Shown: positions 1 through 14,205 of the stretch, in pieces | How the letters are laid out: each line of letters opens with the position of its first letter | Position numbering within the stretch: the stretch's first letter is position 1 | Assembly: GCF_024713945.1 (NCBI RefSeq) | Contig: NC_134678.1 | Location: 3,596,001-3,660,000, forward strand | Reading direction: 5' to 3' | DNA from: Dermatophagoides farinae | Taxonomy: Eukaryota > Arthropoda > Arachnida > Sarcoptiformes > Pyroglyphidae | Length of the DNA: 64,000 nucleotides | Made by a program: the position numbers and the translations under genes | Notes under the pieces: model-generated | What the model saw: only the letters and a program-made list of their open reading frames with translations | What the model was told of the DNA's origin: nothing | Database searches by the model: none

Positions 1-3000
1 ATAATTCTTGTCGACGGGCAGCAATTTCTTTGAGTTGAGTCCATAAAGATTGTATTTCATTCAATTTTTCTTCGGAATTTGTAACATTTTCAGCTTGTTT
101 TTCCAATGATTTTATACGTTCTTGGTTTGACATTATAAATGAAATGAACGTATTGAATTGCTGGATCAGGCTCTCGACATGTTCAACATCTTGTCCATAA
201 TCTTCAGATTTGGCTATGATTTGCTGATCTTTGATCCATGAAATTAATTCATCAGCTTCACGTTCAAATAGGAAATATAGGCTACGTTCTGATAAAGTTT
301 GTCTTTTCTTCAAAATTCCTTGAGATAATTGATCAAATTTATCAACCAGACCATCCAGTTTTTGTTGGATCTCATTACTTTCACTGTGATTTTTATCAAT
401 CAATTGTTTCGATTGTTGAATCAATTTGGTCATTAAAGTAGAATTGAAACGTTCAGATTCGCTGCTGATTGCTTCCAATCTTTTCAACAACATCGATACA
501 GATTCTTCATCGCGGCCATTATCATCATTTAACAAAAATGAAAATTTTTCATTAATCCAACTTTCAGCTTCAGTAATGTCCGAATAAAATTGATGCGATT
601 CCAATGAATCGATTAAATGTATTCGCTTCAGAGCAAGTGCGTCTTTTATATACTGAATGTTTTTCTGTAGCTCATTGGTCAAGTATTTGACTTCTTCAAA
701 ATTGGAACTTTCTGCTTTCAACAAGCTATGTCCTTTAGAAACAAGAGCACTCAGTTGAATTTCTCTTGTTTGAATTTCAGATTCCAGCATTTTGTGTCGT
801 TTGATCAATCGTTGTATATCTAGCACAGAATTAGCATTATCGAATTGATTCAATTGATTTTCTTTTTCTTTGATCCAGAAAAATTCGTGTTCAACATCAT
901 TTTTAAACTGAAAGAATGTAAGATATTCTTCGAGTGTCTCACGACGACGATTGATTGGTTTTTGAATTTCATTAAAACATTTAATGACTTGATTACCTGA
1001 AAAATAATCATCAAATTAGCAATATTTATCAAATCATATTTAGAATTACCTTTTTCTTCAATTTCATCTATTTGAAAATGATTACTTTGTTCAAAATGTG
1101 CCATTTGATCTTTGATGTTTTCAATATTTTCATTATGATTGTGTACATCGTTTTCAAGTAATTGATGTTTTTTCAGCAAGTTACGAACACTAGACAGATC
1201 TTTTCCGTTATCAGGATCGTTAAGAATTGCTTCAATGTCTTTGATCCACAATAAGAGAACGTCACAAAGGCGGAAAAATTGTAACGCTTGATAGGCTTCA
1301 TTGAGACGATTACGTTTGAATGAAGCACTTTCATCCAGTTGACGATATAATTTTTTGATAGTATCCAAATTTGATTTGATTTCTTCGGAACAAAAATGTG
1401 AATTGTTGATTAGATTTTCGCCTTCATTTATCAATTCTTCAATTCGCCCTTTATTCGAATTAATTTCGGCTTCAAATGCTGCGTGCTTTTGTTTTTTCGA
1501 CAATAAATTAATGGAATCAAGATATGATTCATCATTGGCCACTTTAATCTTCTCTGTAAGCCAGCCATGAATCTCATTGTAGCTTCGTAGAAAATTAAAA
1601 TACAATTTAGAATCTTCCAGTTTACATTTACGAATCTTTGCCGATTCAAACAATTTGTCGCGTCTTTCCAAAATTTCACTATGTTTCATCTGTATATTAT
1701 GCAAATCAAAATGTTTCTGTTCCATAAGTTCTTGAGCGAATGTTGATAAATCTATTATTCTTTGCTGTCCGGCAAACGATTGAACAAATGAATCATGTTT
1801 TTTAAGTAAATCTTCCACGGTAGTCAAATTTGATCCCAGATCTTCATTTGTTAGGAACGCCTCTTTCAAGGTTAACCAAGAATCGGACTGCTTGTATAAG
1901 TCATTGAACTTAAGCAATTGTTTGCATTGTTTTAGGTAATTGCTTTTGTCTTCCCAAGCTTGGTCTAATTTTCGTCGCAATTCATCATTTTTTTCGATGC
2001 ATTCTTGTATTTTCTGAATATGTGATTGGTTTTCTCTTTCATCTTGTTTCAATTCGTGTAGCAAGTTTAGCCCGTATTCTTTTAGATTTTTATTGTTTTG
2101 TTTTTTGGCTACCAATTCATCCTTGATATATCCATGATCTTGCAATTCACTTTCAGTCTGTGAAATATTTTCTGGTGTGAATGTATTGAATAATTTATTG
2201 GTCAAAATAATGTTTGCCCAATTTTCATATTCTTTGATTAAATCAAAAAATTTGTGCAATTTCACTATGAATTTAAGTTTTTCATCTTTTGTGCTACATT
2301 CTTGTGACAATTTTCTTAAATTATCTTGAATATTTTCAATTTTTGTCCGTGATTTTTCCATAAGCTCGGGATTTTTTCCAATCAATCGTCGAACATCATT
2401 ATCATTTATATTTTTAAAATGATTATCGATTCCATAAATATCATAACAAAGTGATATGTGTTTTCGTTGTTCATTTTCCGCAGATGATAGATTTTTGGCA
2501 TCACATTCTTTGGACGCAAGCAATTGTTTTTCGATCACACGTTCATTAACTTCATCTAGATCGCGATTGAGCGAATGAATTTCTAATGCATCGATCAATC
2601 TTTGTCGATAATTTGCGATTTTTTGTTGTAATTGTTTCCATTTTTCATTCAAAGCTAATCGTTTTTCATCAACCTGGTTTTCATTTTTACATTGATTGAC
2701 CAATTTATCAGCCAAATGATTTATTTGATGAATTTCATCTTCATCTACTTTCAATCCTGTACCAACATCATCCAATTTTTTCAACAAGGCTGTACAATGT
2801 TCATAATCTTCGCCAGTATCATTGAATTGTATCATCAATTCTTTTTCACGAATCCATGATTCGACTAAGCCAACATTTTTGTTAAATTCGTAGATATCTT
2901 TTGCTTCTTCGAATCCTGCAAAAATATCTTTGCTTAGCGTTCTCAGTTCTTCCCATTTTTTTAAAAGATTGTCAAATTGTGAACGAATTTGTATAGAATT

Positions 3001-6000
3001 GGGATGATTTTTCGAGATTAAATGTTTTTCTTTGCTTTTAATCACTGTCATACGTGATGTATTGGCATTGATTTCAGCTTCAAGAGCTTGATGTTTTTGA
3101 AGTTTTTTCAATTTAGTTTCAATATCATCATTATTTTTATCTCTTAAAGAAATTTGTTCAATTTGAATTCGTTTCTCATCAATCCATGAATCTGTTTCAA
3201 TAACATCACGGGTGAATTGGGCAAAAATTAAATCATCAGAAAGTTGATCTCTTTTGGACAAAATTATTTGCCACAGTTTTGTCTTTTTCGCCAATAAATC
3301 TTCAAATCTTATTTTGATTTTGTCAGAATGATTATTATTTTTTTCAATTAATTTCGTTTTACACTCTTTTAATCCGTTAAATTTCTGTTCATGTGATTCA
3401 AAAAGTTTTACGAATTCATCAAATTTCTTGAGATTACGATCCACTTCTTCCACTGTTTGTCCTTCTTCCGTTGTTTCAAGACGATTTTTGAATTGTTGAC
3501 ACAATTGTTCCAATTGTTTTGCATCACGAGAAAATATACAATAATCTAACAATTGATCTAATGCGGCATCTTTAACTTGCCACGTATTATAGAGTTGATC
3601 ACGTGTTGCCAACAATTTTTCCGTATGTTCTTTAATTTGACTGTAAAATGGATTTTTTGTTAATTTATTGGCATCTTGCACTAAAATATTGAATTCTTCT
3701 TCACGTGCATCAATCTCTGATTTGATTCTTTCATGAATGTTTTTGGCATTCTGTGCTTTGTCGACATGAATAATGTTATCATTTTTATTTAATTCATTTG
3801 AAATTTGATCATCATTAATTTTCATTTCATTAATTAGATTCGAGGCCCATTGCTCCAAATTTCGTACAATCGAAACGAAACGATAAAATTCATAAGTATC
3901 GCATAGTTTTTGTCGCCGAAATAAGCTTGAATCTTTGAGCTTTTCCCAATAATCCAAAACTGATTTAAGTTTTTCAGTGATCTGTTTGGCATTGCCTCCC
4001 GGATAAGCGGCTTTCAATTTAACGCTATCATTTATCAAAATTTGCAATTGAGCTTCTAAAGCCACCAAATCATTTTCAAACACATCATGATTACGAATAA
4101 GATTTTGCGTGGATTGGCAATCACGGCCATAATCTTGATTATTAAGAATGGCATGTTTTCCATGAATTCTTTCGTAAGCATCGGCAACATCTCGATTGAA
4201 TCGATGTATCTTTACTGCAGCTATAAATTTCTGTTCTTTGGCTTGCAATAAATTCATTACTTCTTGCCATGTTGCTGTTATTGTTTCACTATTGGTTGTA
4301 AAATGATGATCATCATTTCGTTTGAAACGTTTTGCATTTTCCATACATTGTTTATATCGTTCTTCATTGGCACAAATCAAGCGTTTTAGATCGAAAAACT
4401 TTGCTTGTAATATGATACAATGTTCGTAATCTTTTCCATAGTCTTCATTTGACAAGATTTGTTGTTTTTTCTGTAGCCATTCAAGAAAATCGTTGCTTTC
4501 TTGACAATATTCATAGAATTGCTTCAAATCAATCAGATTCAGATTACGTTCATTAGCCAATTTTTGAATTTTTTTCAATTGAACATTCGAATCTTGAGCT
4601 CGTGTTTTCAGTAATTTTTGCTCATGTTCATTTTTTACGGTTGAACTTAAATCTTCCGATTGTCTTAATAGTTCATCAATCAGTCCAGCATAAGTATCAA
4701 TTTCTAGATCTATTGATTTTTGTTTTTGCAACAATTTGATCAATGTGACCTCATCGTTTCCATAGATAGGATTATTCAAAATATTGATCTTGTCATTTAA
4801 CCAGGATTCAATTTCATTGCAATCGGATAAAAATTGATGCATTTTTAAATAGACTTTTAATTTTTCAATACGAGCATCCATTAAATCTAACAATTGTTTC
4901 CAATTAGAGCCCAATTCTTCAGATATTGCTTTTATTTTTTCGTTCTCAATATGATTATCGGCAATAAATTCATCTGCTTTGGCAAGAATTGAGTTCACAT
5001 GAATTTCATGAGCATGTACTTCGTTTTTTAAGTTTTGTTCAATTTTTTTCAACCAATTTTGAGCATCAGTCAAATTTTGTGGCACATCAGTAGATGATAC
5101 AAGAATGATTCGATCCTTAATCCATTGGATCTGGGCATTAGCATCAAATTCAAATTGAAAATATTCGTTCAACTGTAATAAATGTTGATTCCGTTTGTTT
5201 AACGGTTTTTTTAAGTTGATTATTTTAGATTTTAATTCTTTATAATCGTGATCATCTTCTTGTTGATTATCATTACCATCATCAGTGTTTCCACTATCGA
5301 TGGCATCGGTCGATCGATCGGTTTTTGTATTGTATACTTTATTTTCTAATGTAGCCAATTCTTTTTCGATCAATTTATTTTTCTGTAAAAGTTTTTTACA
5401 TGTTCTTCGATCAATTGGCGTTTCATCAGAATTAATTTCAATTTGAATTTCATCAATACGATTTTGCATTGTTTGCAATGACTTTTTTCTTTCCATTTTT
5501 CCAGAAATGTGAGACATCAATTTTTCATTATCTTCAATCAGATTGTTCAAATCGATCCATTCATCCTTGACTTTTCTTTCAATTTCATCCAATTCTTCGG
5601 TAGAGATCAAATGTGAATTTCGATTCAAATCAGTAAGATCGTTCAAAATTTTTTGCATTTGAATGCGATGTGCTCGAACTTCAGCTGTTAGCGTTTGATG
5701 TTTTTTCAATTTTCTTTCAATGGTGACCTCATTTCTGAGATTTTCCTTGCCATCAAAAAGATCTTTTACTTGATTTCGTTTACTTTGACACCAATTCGAA
5801 AATTCTTCGGCATCACTTTTAATTTCATGATACACTTTAGCATCTTTTAGAACTTTTTGCCGCAGGAATGCTTTATCTTTGAGCGTTTTTCGACGTTCAT
5901 TTATTTTTTTCTGACGCTCTTTGATAATTTCGGCATCAAAATGATTGTTTTGGATCAATTTATCTCCAAAATCAATGAAATTATAGATGCGTTGATCTTG

Positions 6001-9000
6001 TGCATTGAGTGTGTCTACAAATCTTTCGTGTCTTTTGATTAATGCATCAATGTCTTGACAGCTATTACCAACATCATCAAATTCCAAGAATGTCAAATCA
6101 GAATTGATGATTGTATCGATTCGATCGGCTTCCTGATTGAAGGTATTTACATCAAAGCATTGTTGAAGAAAATTAGTTTTCTTATTCCATTCTTCATGAA
6201 CTTGTTCGTATTTTTGTGACATCTCGTCCACAATTATAAATTCATTGGGATCAATTTGACTTTTTAGTTTTTGGGCCAAGTTTCTTAAATCTTCTATGTC
6301 ATTACTTTTACCTTTTATATCGACCAAAAGATCATTGTGTTCTTTAGTGATGGCTTCAAGACTTTCAACATTTTTGAATGAAGGATCATTAGGATCATAT
6401 TGTAACAATGGTTTAGCATAACTAGTTAACCAGGCATTGATGTCGTTGGTGGAATTTCTAACAATTTGTAAGCCAATCATCTTATCTAACCAACAACGTT
6501 TTTCATCTGAACATTTTTTCAAACGTTCCCATAATTGCTTCAATTCAACAAGACGTTTATCAACTCTAGATTTTTCTAATGGATAAGAGGATTTAACATT
6601 GTCAGAGATGATATTCAATTTTTTCAATGAATCTGTTATTGGAATTAATTCACGTTCCAAATTTTCATGTCTTCGTTGTAGAGCTTGTGCTGTTTTTAAA
6701 TCTTGACCAATATCAAAAGAATGATCATTAACTTTTTCTAATTTATCGTTTATCCGTTCAAGAGTTTCGGTACATGCGGCATCAAACACTTCGACTGATG
6801 TAAGACCTTCTATATTTTTGCCCAATTGTTTTTGTAGAAAATTCACTTGATCCCATTTCTTTTGGATTTGTTCTTTTCGTTTTTTCACTGCCGACATATA
6901 CATGGATGAATTCATTTCGTTAGCCATTTTGTTAATTTCATCTAATCGAGCACGATTAGCCAACAGATCCGTAATCATCTTATCAAATTGTTTGCCCAGA
7001 TCAGTAGCAGGTGTTGTATAATTTTGCTGTTCTTTGTTTAGGTTCATGGATTTTTGAATAGTGTTCTCCATATCATTCAACCAATTTTCGAATGCATCAC
7101 ATTCACTATTGAAACCGAACATTTTTACAGAATCTTCAAGTGATTTTCGTCGAATTCTGCATAATTCCACCAATCTCTTGTAATTAGTGTTTATCAACAG
7201 TTTTCGCTGTTCAACAGTATCAGCACCATAAACAATTGATAATCGACGTTTACTATGGCGTCTTTTGACTATGGCTGAAAGTTTTCTTGGTTGTTGTAGC
7301 GGCTTTTCTAAAAATTTTGTAATGGTTTTCGGTTCGATTTCTTTGACATAATTTGATGGCACATAGAATTCATTGGGAACGCCGTCACGACAAACTTTCC
7401 ACCATTCGGGCGTACTTTTTGCAATTAGAAGCAAAACATCGCCTTTTTTCACATGACAATTTTTATCTTTGAAATCATAAAGTACATAAACTTGAGGTAT
7501 TTCTTCGCAAACTTCACGTATCATATCTGCTTCATCATTGATTGTTTCCTCTGTTAATTGCTCATCAACTGGATCATCAACTGAATATGACTGTGCTCCA
7601 AGAAGAAACAAACTTTCTACATCCGAATCGATCATCTTTTCTGATTGACTATTTAGACGTTCTACTTCATGTGAATATGCGGTAACTTCACTTTCAAGAA
7701 AATTATGACGTTGAAGCAATGCTTGAGCGGATTGTTCATCTTTGCCATAATCTTCGGATCTAGCAAGTTGCATTTTTTCTTTGAGCCATGATTCTGTTTC
7801 ATTAGCATCAGCATGATATTGAAAGGCTTCAATGATTATGGCCAATTCTTTTGATTTATGAGCACTGATTTCTTGCAATTGTTTCCAAATCTCATGCAAT
7901 GCTTCTAATTTATCTTGAATCAATTTATTTTCCGTCGAATCGTTTTCCATGAAATTTTGAGCTTTCTTTTCAATTATCTTGATTCTTCCTTCATGAGTTT
8001 TGATTTCGGCTTCGAAAACATTATGTTTTTGTTGTAAGGAAATTATACCAAGCAAATCTTTGCCAGGTAATATTGCCTGACAGATGTTTAATTTTTCGGC
8101 TAATGTAGCTTCCTCTTCTTCGAGATCTTGCAATAAACGATAAAAATCTCGAAGTTTGATCAATTTTTGCCGCTTCATTGTTGATTGATGATTTAATGTT
8201 TCATGAGATTTTTGTAATGAATGTAAACTTTGTTTAAGATTGGGAATTTCTTTTTGTAACAAAACTGATCGCTGAACTTGTTCTTGTTCTAACAACTTGA
8301 TAGCATTGTTAGTCAATCGTTTTACTGTTTCATCATTCGATGCAATTTGTGCTTCCAACAACATATGTGTCTGTAAATATTCTTCAGCAGTACGTAGATG
8401 AGTGACATTTGAATCAATACTAATTCTTTTGATTATATCATGGAATTCATTATCTATTGTTTCGATTTCTAATTTGGTACGCATAAAATTTGAAGCGACC
8501 GATAAATTTTTTTGATGCATTTCTAGTACGGATATTAATTTATCCCATGAAAGTTTTATTTCTCGGAAAAAATTTTCCACTTTGTCAATGAGAAAATAAT
8601 TTTCTTTCTTCAATTCAACCACCATTTGTGCCAGTGAATCAATACGTTCTTTTCTCGATAAAATGTCGGCAGAGATTGCTTCATGTTTTTTGATTGTAGC
8701 TTCAACTTGGCTTAGATTATTTCCATAACGAACATCGCTCAATACTTGTATCATTTCATCAAGATAACTTTTACGAATATCGCTTTTTCTGTAGAAACTT
8801 TCAGCCATGTTATTGATTTTTCCTAAACGTCGCATTTCTTCACGTAATTTCAATTCATTTCTATGTTCGCCTTTTTCCAGATCCATCCAACTTTTGTGAA
8901 TATCTTGGCTTAATTTTCCTTCTGGTGGTACATACAAAACTTGACCCAATGCTTTCCTTTTGGTTTGAATGTTGAACAATAAAGCTTCAATTTCACTTCG

Positions 9001-10093
9001 TTCCCGATATTTAGGTGGTTTTTCTACTGTTCTATATTCTTTAAATTTGGAAAATTCATGTTGAATTTGATCCAAATTATTGAAAAATTCTCTTTTATCT
9101 AATTGATGAATTTTCATTTGAATCCAGTTGAGAAGATTAGTTGTTAGAAGCTCGTAATTTAACTGAAGACGATCGATTTCCATCAATTGAGAAATAATGT
9201 TTGTAATTCGTTTACCACTGATTAGTTCAGAATTGTATTTGGCAAATGTATGATAATACGATGACACATAGGTTAATATGGATTTTTCATCTGGTTTTGC
9301 CGTATCCACATCTTCTGGATCAAGCAATGGTTGTATGGCTAGATTTTCTTGAGCCACTTTGAAAGCATTATTTAGATTTTCTATGGAATTTTTCGGATCT
9401 AGTTTCTCAAAATTGATCAATTCGGGACGATGTGAATGAATCAAAGCATTGAAAGCCATTCCATTACGCCAGCTTTGTGTGAAATCCGTGACATACGCGT
9501 GAGGATAGCCATTGGTTTTACGTTGACACCAGAGAAGTAGAGCTTCTTTGGCCGAATGTTTTTTATCTGTATCTTCTTCAAGTTGAATTTCAATATCTTG
9601 AATTTGAAATCGCAAAATGATTGTCCAAAGAAGACCTAAAATGAGTGTTTTGTTTCCATCCACAATATCTTCGGCACCGATACTTTCTAATTTGACTTTA
9701 GTGTGCAAGAATGCCAAACATTTATTGACATTTTCAATTTTTTGTACTCGTAATTTTCCATTATTCGGTTTGCCAAGTTTTTCTCCACTAATTATCTCCA
9801 AAAGTTTTAATAATTTTTTTCCATCAGCAAGATCAACGAAAATATCGTCGATTTCCATTTTGGCCTATGAATTTTGATATAAAATATGTATTGGTTAATT
9901 CACTAAATAACATATATATATCACATACCTTTTGAAGAAACGAATTCATCCATTTTGTAAATGTTTTTTTCTGAACTCTTATACGTTCTTCATGAAGTTG
10001 ATTGATACGATTTCGTTCGAATTTGATGCTTCCATTATCATTGTTAGAATGATGATAATGTTTATGATTATTGCTTTTATTATTCTTCATCAT
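1..10093 (-). CDS. kst: Beta-heavy spectrin (karst-like), 3' end cut by window edge
   Basis: Giant actin-crosslinking spectrin beta-heavy chain, which in other animals pairs with alpha-spectrin at the apical cortex. Exons read as 10093-9929, 9864-1050 and 998 to beyond base 1 (introns of 64 and 51 bp, GT-AG, phases agree), giving about 3326 residues in the window. Two CH domains form an N-terminal actin-binding domain (residues about 30-270; motif LGLLWTIILRFQIQDI in CH1, LLLWCQRKT in CH2). A long array of spectrin repeats follows, roughly 27 in the window. An SH3 domain (about residues 846-905, YVLYDFKDKNCHVKKGD) interrupts the early repeats; this SH3 inside the array is the mark of beta-heavy rather than conventional beta-spectrin. 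The start at 10093 is the first ATG of an exon supplying the FTKWMNSFLQK helix of CH1. The last repeats and any PH domain must lie left of the window. One 8.8 kb exon holds almost everything. Confidence 0.95.
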
Positions 10094-10696
10094 TTTTGTT
10101 CATTTGATTTCTTTTCATATATTCATTCGTCGATTATGAAAATGGATATTTACTTTCTAAACAAAAAAAATAAATAAATAAAAATTCTTTAGAAAATTTA
10201 CTTTGTTAATTTGAAAATTTGATGATTTATTTATGCAAATAAAATAGCACCCTTAACAACCGACAAATCCATTAACAATAAATACCATCATCTCTTTACA
10301 ATATGACTATGGCGATGTTTCAATGAGAAAATAAAAAAATCAACAATATAGAAATAGAGATAAAACACCAAAAATCATCAAGTAAACATCATTAACCTTT
10401 TTGGCAATTTTCAACAAAAAAAACACCATCAACCTTAAATATGGACACAAAAAAAATTAAAAAAAACTAAACACAAAATAGTCATAGGATTTTTCTTTTC
10501 ATTTCATCAACAATTCATTTATTCTTCTTAAGGCAACAAAAAAAAAATTATAACCACAATCATATAATACACAAATTAGCAAAAAAAAAAAAAAAACAGC
10601 AACAAAAAAAGTTCAGTCACAGAAATGGAATCGGAAACAATTGAAGACTATATTCTGTATAAATCGATCACTACTCATATAAAATGTTTATAACAA

Positions 10697-10719
10697 ACAC
10701 ACACACACACACACACACA
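10697..10719. repeat. (CA)n microsatellite
   Basis: About 11 uninterrupted CA dinucleotides in the gene-free region upstream of the spectrin gene. Confidence 0.9.
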
Positions 10720-10812
10720 TACATAAACTTTATGATGATTTGTAGTCATTGATTACAACTATTTTTTTTTTAAATCAAACACGGGTATTAAAATGAATGA
10801 TGAATGAATCAA

Positions 10813-10832
10813 TGATGATGATGATGATGATA

Positions 10833-10930
<98 letters not shown>

Positions 10931-10938
10931 AATGATGA
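10813..10938. repeat. (GAT)n trinucleotide repeat, about 126 bp
   Basis: About 40 GAT/ATG units with only two visible interruptions (GATAAT near each end). It produces spurious poly-Met, poly-Ser and poly-His open frames. It lies about 700 bp upstream of the spectrin start codon. Confidence 0.95.
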
Positions 10939-11648
10939 TATTGGAGGTGGAGAGAAAGAAAGAAAAAAAAGAAAAACAAACCTACAGATAACGATCGTAT
11001 ATATTTCATTAACATTGGCCATATCTAATCGATTCATCTATGAATTGAATTGTAACACAAATGTATATTATATTTATACGAATTTATTTTACTTGTTTTT
11101 TTTCTGTCATCGTAATCAAAATCATAATCAGCATCATCATCATTTTCACAGTGTCTACCTTTTGTTCACTAAACAATTATTTTATTGGCCGGATTTTTGT
11201 ATTTTTTATGTTTTCATATGTTATGCCAGAAACCAATTGGCCACCATAATAATCAATTGTTGTAATAATTTCAAATGATAATGATAATGAAACGAAAAAT
11301 CACAATAAAAAATGGGGCGTAATAATTGTCAATAATTAATAGATGATGATGATGATTGTTATTTTACCGAACCAATGGATTATGATAACATCATCAATGT
11401 AGGGGCGATATTTTCGAATGTTTAAAATTTCTTTTTTTTTCACCAAAAATAATATTGGTTATTATGAGATTCTGTTGTTAAATAATCTGACTAAAAAATA
11501 TAGATAGTTCATCTAAAATTATTTCCGTGAATCGATTGTGGATAACACAATTTATCGATTTAAGAAGAGGATTTTTATTCGTCAAAAATGAATGCAATTT
11601 TAATCAATTGAGTATTTTTTTTTTTGATTATTTTGACTGATAAATTAG

Positions 11649-11686
11649 TTGATTGATTGATTAATTAATTGATTGATTGATTAATC
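11649..11686. repeat. TTGA/TTAA tetranucleotide repeat with dyad symmetry
   Basis: Tandem GATT units on either side of a TTAATTAATT centre. The block is AT-rich and partly self-complementary. No function is evident. Confidence 0.7.
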
Positions 11687-13571
11687 AAAATAATCAATTT
11701 GGCCGTATTATAATTAGACCATGTGAAATGAATGAAAAAAAAAGAAATCAACGATAAATTCAACTTTGGATCGTTTCAAATATTAATCAAGGTATAATAA
11801 TGACATACCACCAGCATGCGAAGTGTAAAGATTTTCTGTTTGAAATAAATTTATATGTCAATTTGATGTAAAAAAAATTATTATCATTATAATTAATGAA
11901 AACATAGCAGCCATCATCACTAACAAACGTACAATGTCAAAATCAAACTATATACTATTCATTTAAATTAGAATATCATAATCATCATGACAAGTTTTTT
12001 TTTTTAAATTTTCTATTTGAGCAATTCAATGATGATAACAGAAAATGGATCATCATTAAATTGTATCCTCCACATTCAATGAACATCATCTCCAATAATA
12101 ATAGTGTTTAACACGCCGACATTGATTAATCTTAATAATATCCTTATTAACCAACTTTTTGTCAGGACTATATATGTATGTATTAAACAAAAAAAGGATA
12201 TTACTTTCATTCTTTTATTGTAGTTTGTCGATTTTTGTGGCATTCATAATCATTATTATTCTCATCATCATCATCATCATTGACGCCAGACATACAAACA
12301 CATCATTGCTTTAATCTTAATAGACAAATAAATTGTAATTTTGACTATAATTGCATAGTAACTGGCAAAAAATTTGGATTAAATATTTGTGGAAACAAGC
12401 ATGCAACAAGTGTCAACATGTCGCCATGTTATATTTGTATTGAATGAAAAAAAATATATATATTACCTTTATAGTGGTTATTATTATAACTACTAATAAT
12501 AATAATTTCCAACGGATATAGATTCTTATTATCGGAAATATAAATGAAGATGAATAAATATAGATTGTATAATAAAAACAAAATTATTATGAAGATAATA
12601 ATTTAAATGTTTAATCATGAATTAATTATTTTTTATTATTAAATGTTGACCATAGAGTGTCGAAGTGTTGATCATTATAATCAGAAAAAACATGATGGAA
12701 TGAATGTCATTTTATCATCATTGAATATATATATATATATAAATGATAATAATTATCACATTGATTGTTAATGATGATGATTTGTTTGTTTTTTTTTGTT
12801 TTGTTCTGGTTGCTTATGGCGATGACGATGATGTTTTTCTTTTGTTCATTCATTGTTATCATCGATGCAAATAATAATAATAATGATGATGATGATGAAT
12901 ATAACAATTTTTTTCTATATATTCGCTGTAGATGTCATGCATGGTAAATGTTATGTTTCAATCAAATATTGTGATGAACAAGAGATACAAACAAACGAAA
13001 TTAAAAAAAAAACAAATTGAAACAATAACAAAAACGATAGAAAAAAAATAACTATAGTAATCAATCTGTAAAAAAAAATATAAATGTTTTGTCGAATATT
13101 GATGGATCAAACGATTTATGATATACGTTAAATTTCGGACAGATTTATATTTGATATACCAATTGATAAATCTCTGTCATAAATATACACCAATCAATAA
13201 TGCCAATCATAAACCTCTTGTGTTGATCATATATTACCAGTTGGATCTTCATCGTCTTTTTTTTATGCATGCTTTCTATCTAAATGTTTTTTTTCTCAAA
13301 AAAAAATAGTTGCATGCCACAAACCAGTATACTGACTATTGAAGATTGAAGATGCATGTGTTTATAGTGTATTTGTGTGTGTTGCTGCGGCTACAATATT
13401 TGCTATGGCCAGGCAAATATCACTGAGAATGTCTTCTTCTTATGAGCGTGCCAAAATAACTTGTAGTTAGTTTACTTTGCTTCGGGGATACTTGCTATCG
13501 TTTGTGGTGATGATGATGATGATGACCAACACAGCAACCATTTGCATTGCTGTTTAGCTTTTGTATGTATA

Positions 13572-13590
13572 GTGTGTGTGTGTGTGTGTG
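13572..13590. repeat. (TG)n microsatellite
   Basis: About nine TG units in the gene-free region, followed by GGTTAGTTGGTTAAC. Confidence 0.85.
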
Positions 13591-14205
13591 GTTAGTTGGT
13601 TAACATCAATCAACGTGGATTGATCATTAATAAATGAAATTTTCAATCATCAATGATGCTAAATTGGCTATTATATATTATAATATAATATAATAATTAC
13701 TATATTATATTAGATCTAACCATTTTGATGAATGTTTAGTCGAGGGGAGGGTGGAAAGAACAGCTGAAAAAATGTTCATTTATTCAGGTAGTTTTTCAAT
13801 CACTGATCGAATTAACAATAGATTTACTGGTAGTTGTAAATTGTAAATCATCTGTTCTTTTGGTGATGACCAATCATCAATAATAATGTTTTGAATGCCA
13901 ACGAATAGACAATGAATTCAAGGTGCCACATTTTACACTTTATTGTTTTCGTTTCATTTTTCAACAAAAAACTTTTTTCACCTTCATTCAATTGTTTTAA
14001 ATAAACATGACTGATTCTATTAAATATGTTAGTATTCCATTCAATTAAATGGAATATGAAAAGATTTTATTTTCATATATAAAACAGTAAACAATTGTAA
14101 AATTTGAAAAATAAAAACGATAATAATAATATTCGTTCTAACGAAGGAAAACGATTTGACATTAATATCAAAGATGACAATAATTTCATAACCAATTGAG
14201 GAAAA

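Larger units (their letters stand above)
10094..14205. other. 4.1 kb gene-free region upstream of beta-heavy spectrin
   Basis: This stretch lies between the spectrin start codon and the 3' end of the FRMD8-like gene. No reading frame resembling a protein was found; the apparent frames are poly-Met, poly-Ser or poly-His readings of a GAT repeat. It contains several microsatellites, homopolymer A/T runs and a TA-rich dyad near 13670-13712. It probably carries the spectrin 5' UTR, promoter and enhancers, but no specific site can be assigned. Confidence 0.6.

Noticed and set aside
10759-11037. Open frames of poly-Ser, poly-Met and poly-His on both strands
   Set aside because: They are translations of the GAT microsatellite and have no non-repetitive homologous part.
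13396-13420. Short hairpin ATATTTGC/GCAAATAT, considered as a microRNA precursor
   Set aside because: The stem is only 8 bp with a 9 nt loop, too short for a pre-miRNA, and no known mature sequence is recognised.
13580-13606. Resemblance of GTGTGGTTAGTTGGTT to miR-34
   Set aside because: The seed region does not match and most of the similarity comes from the adjacent TG repeat; no hairpin partner was seen.
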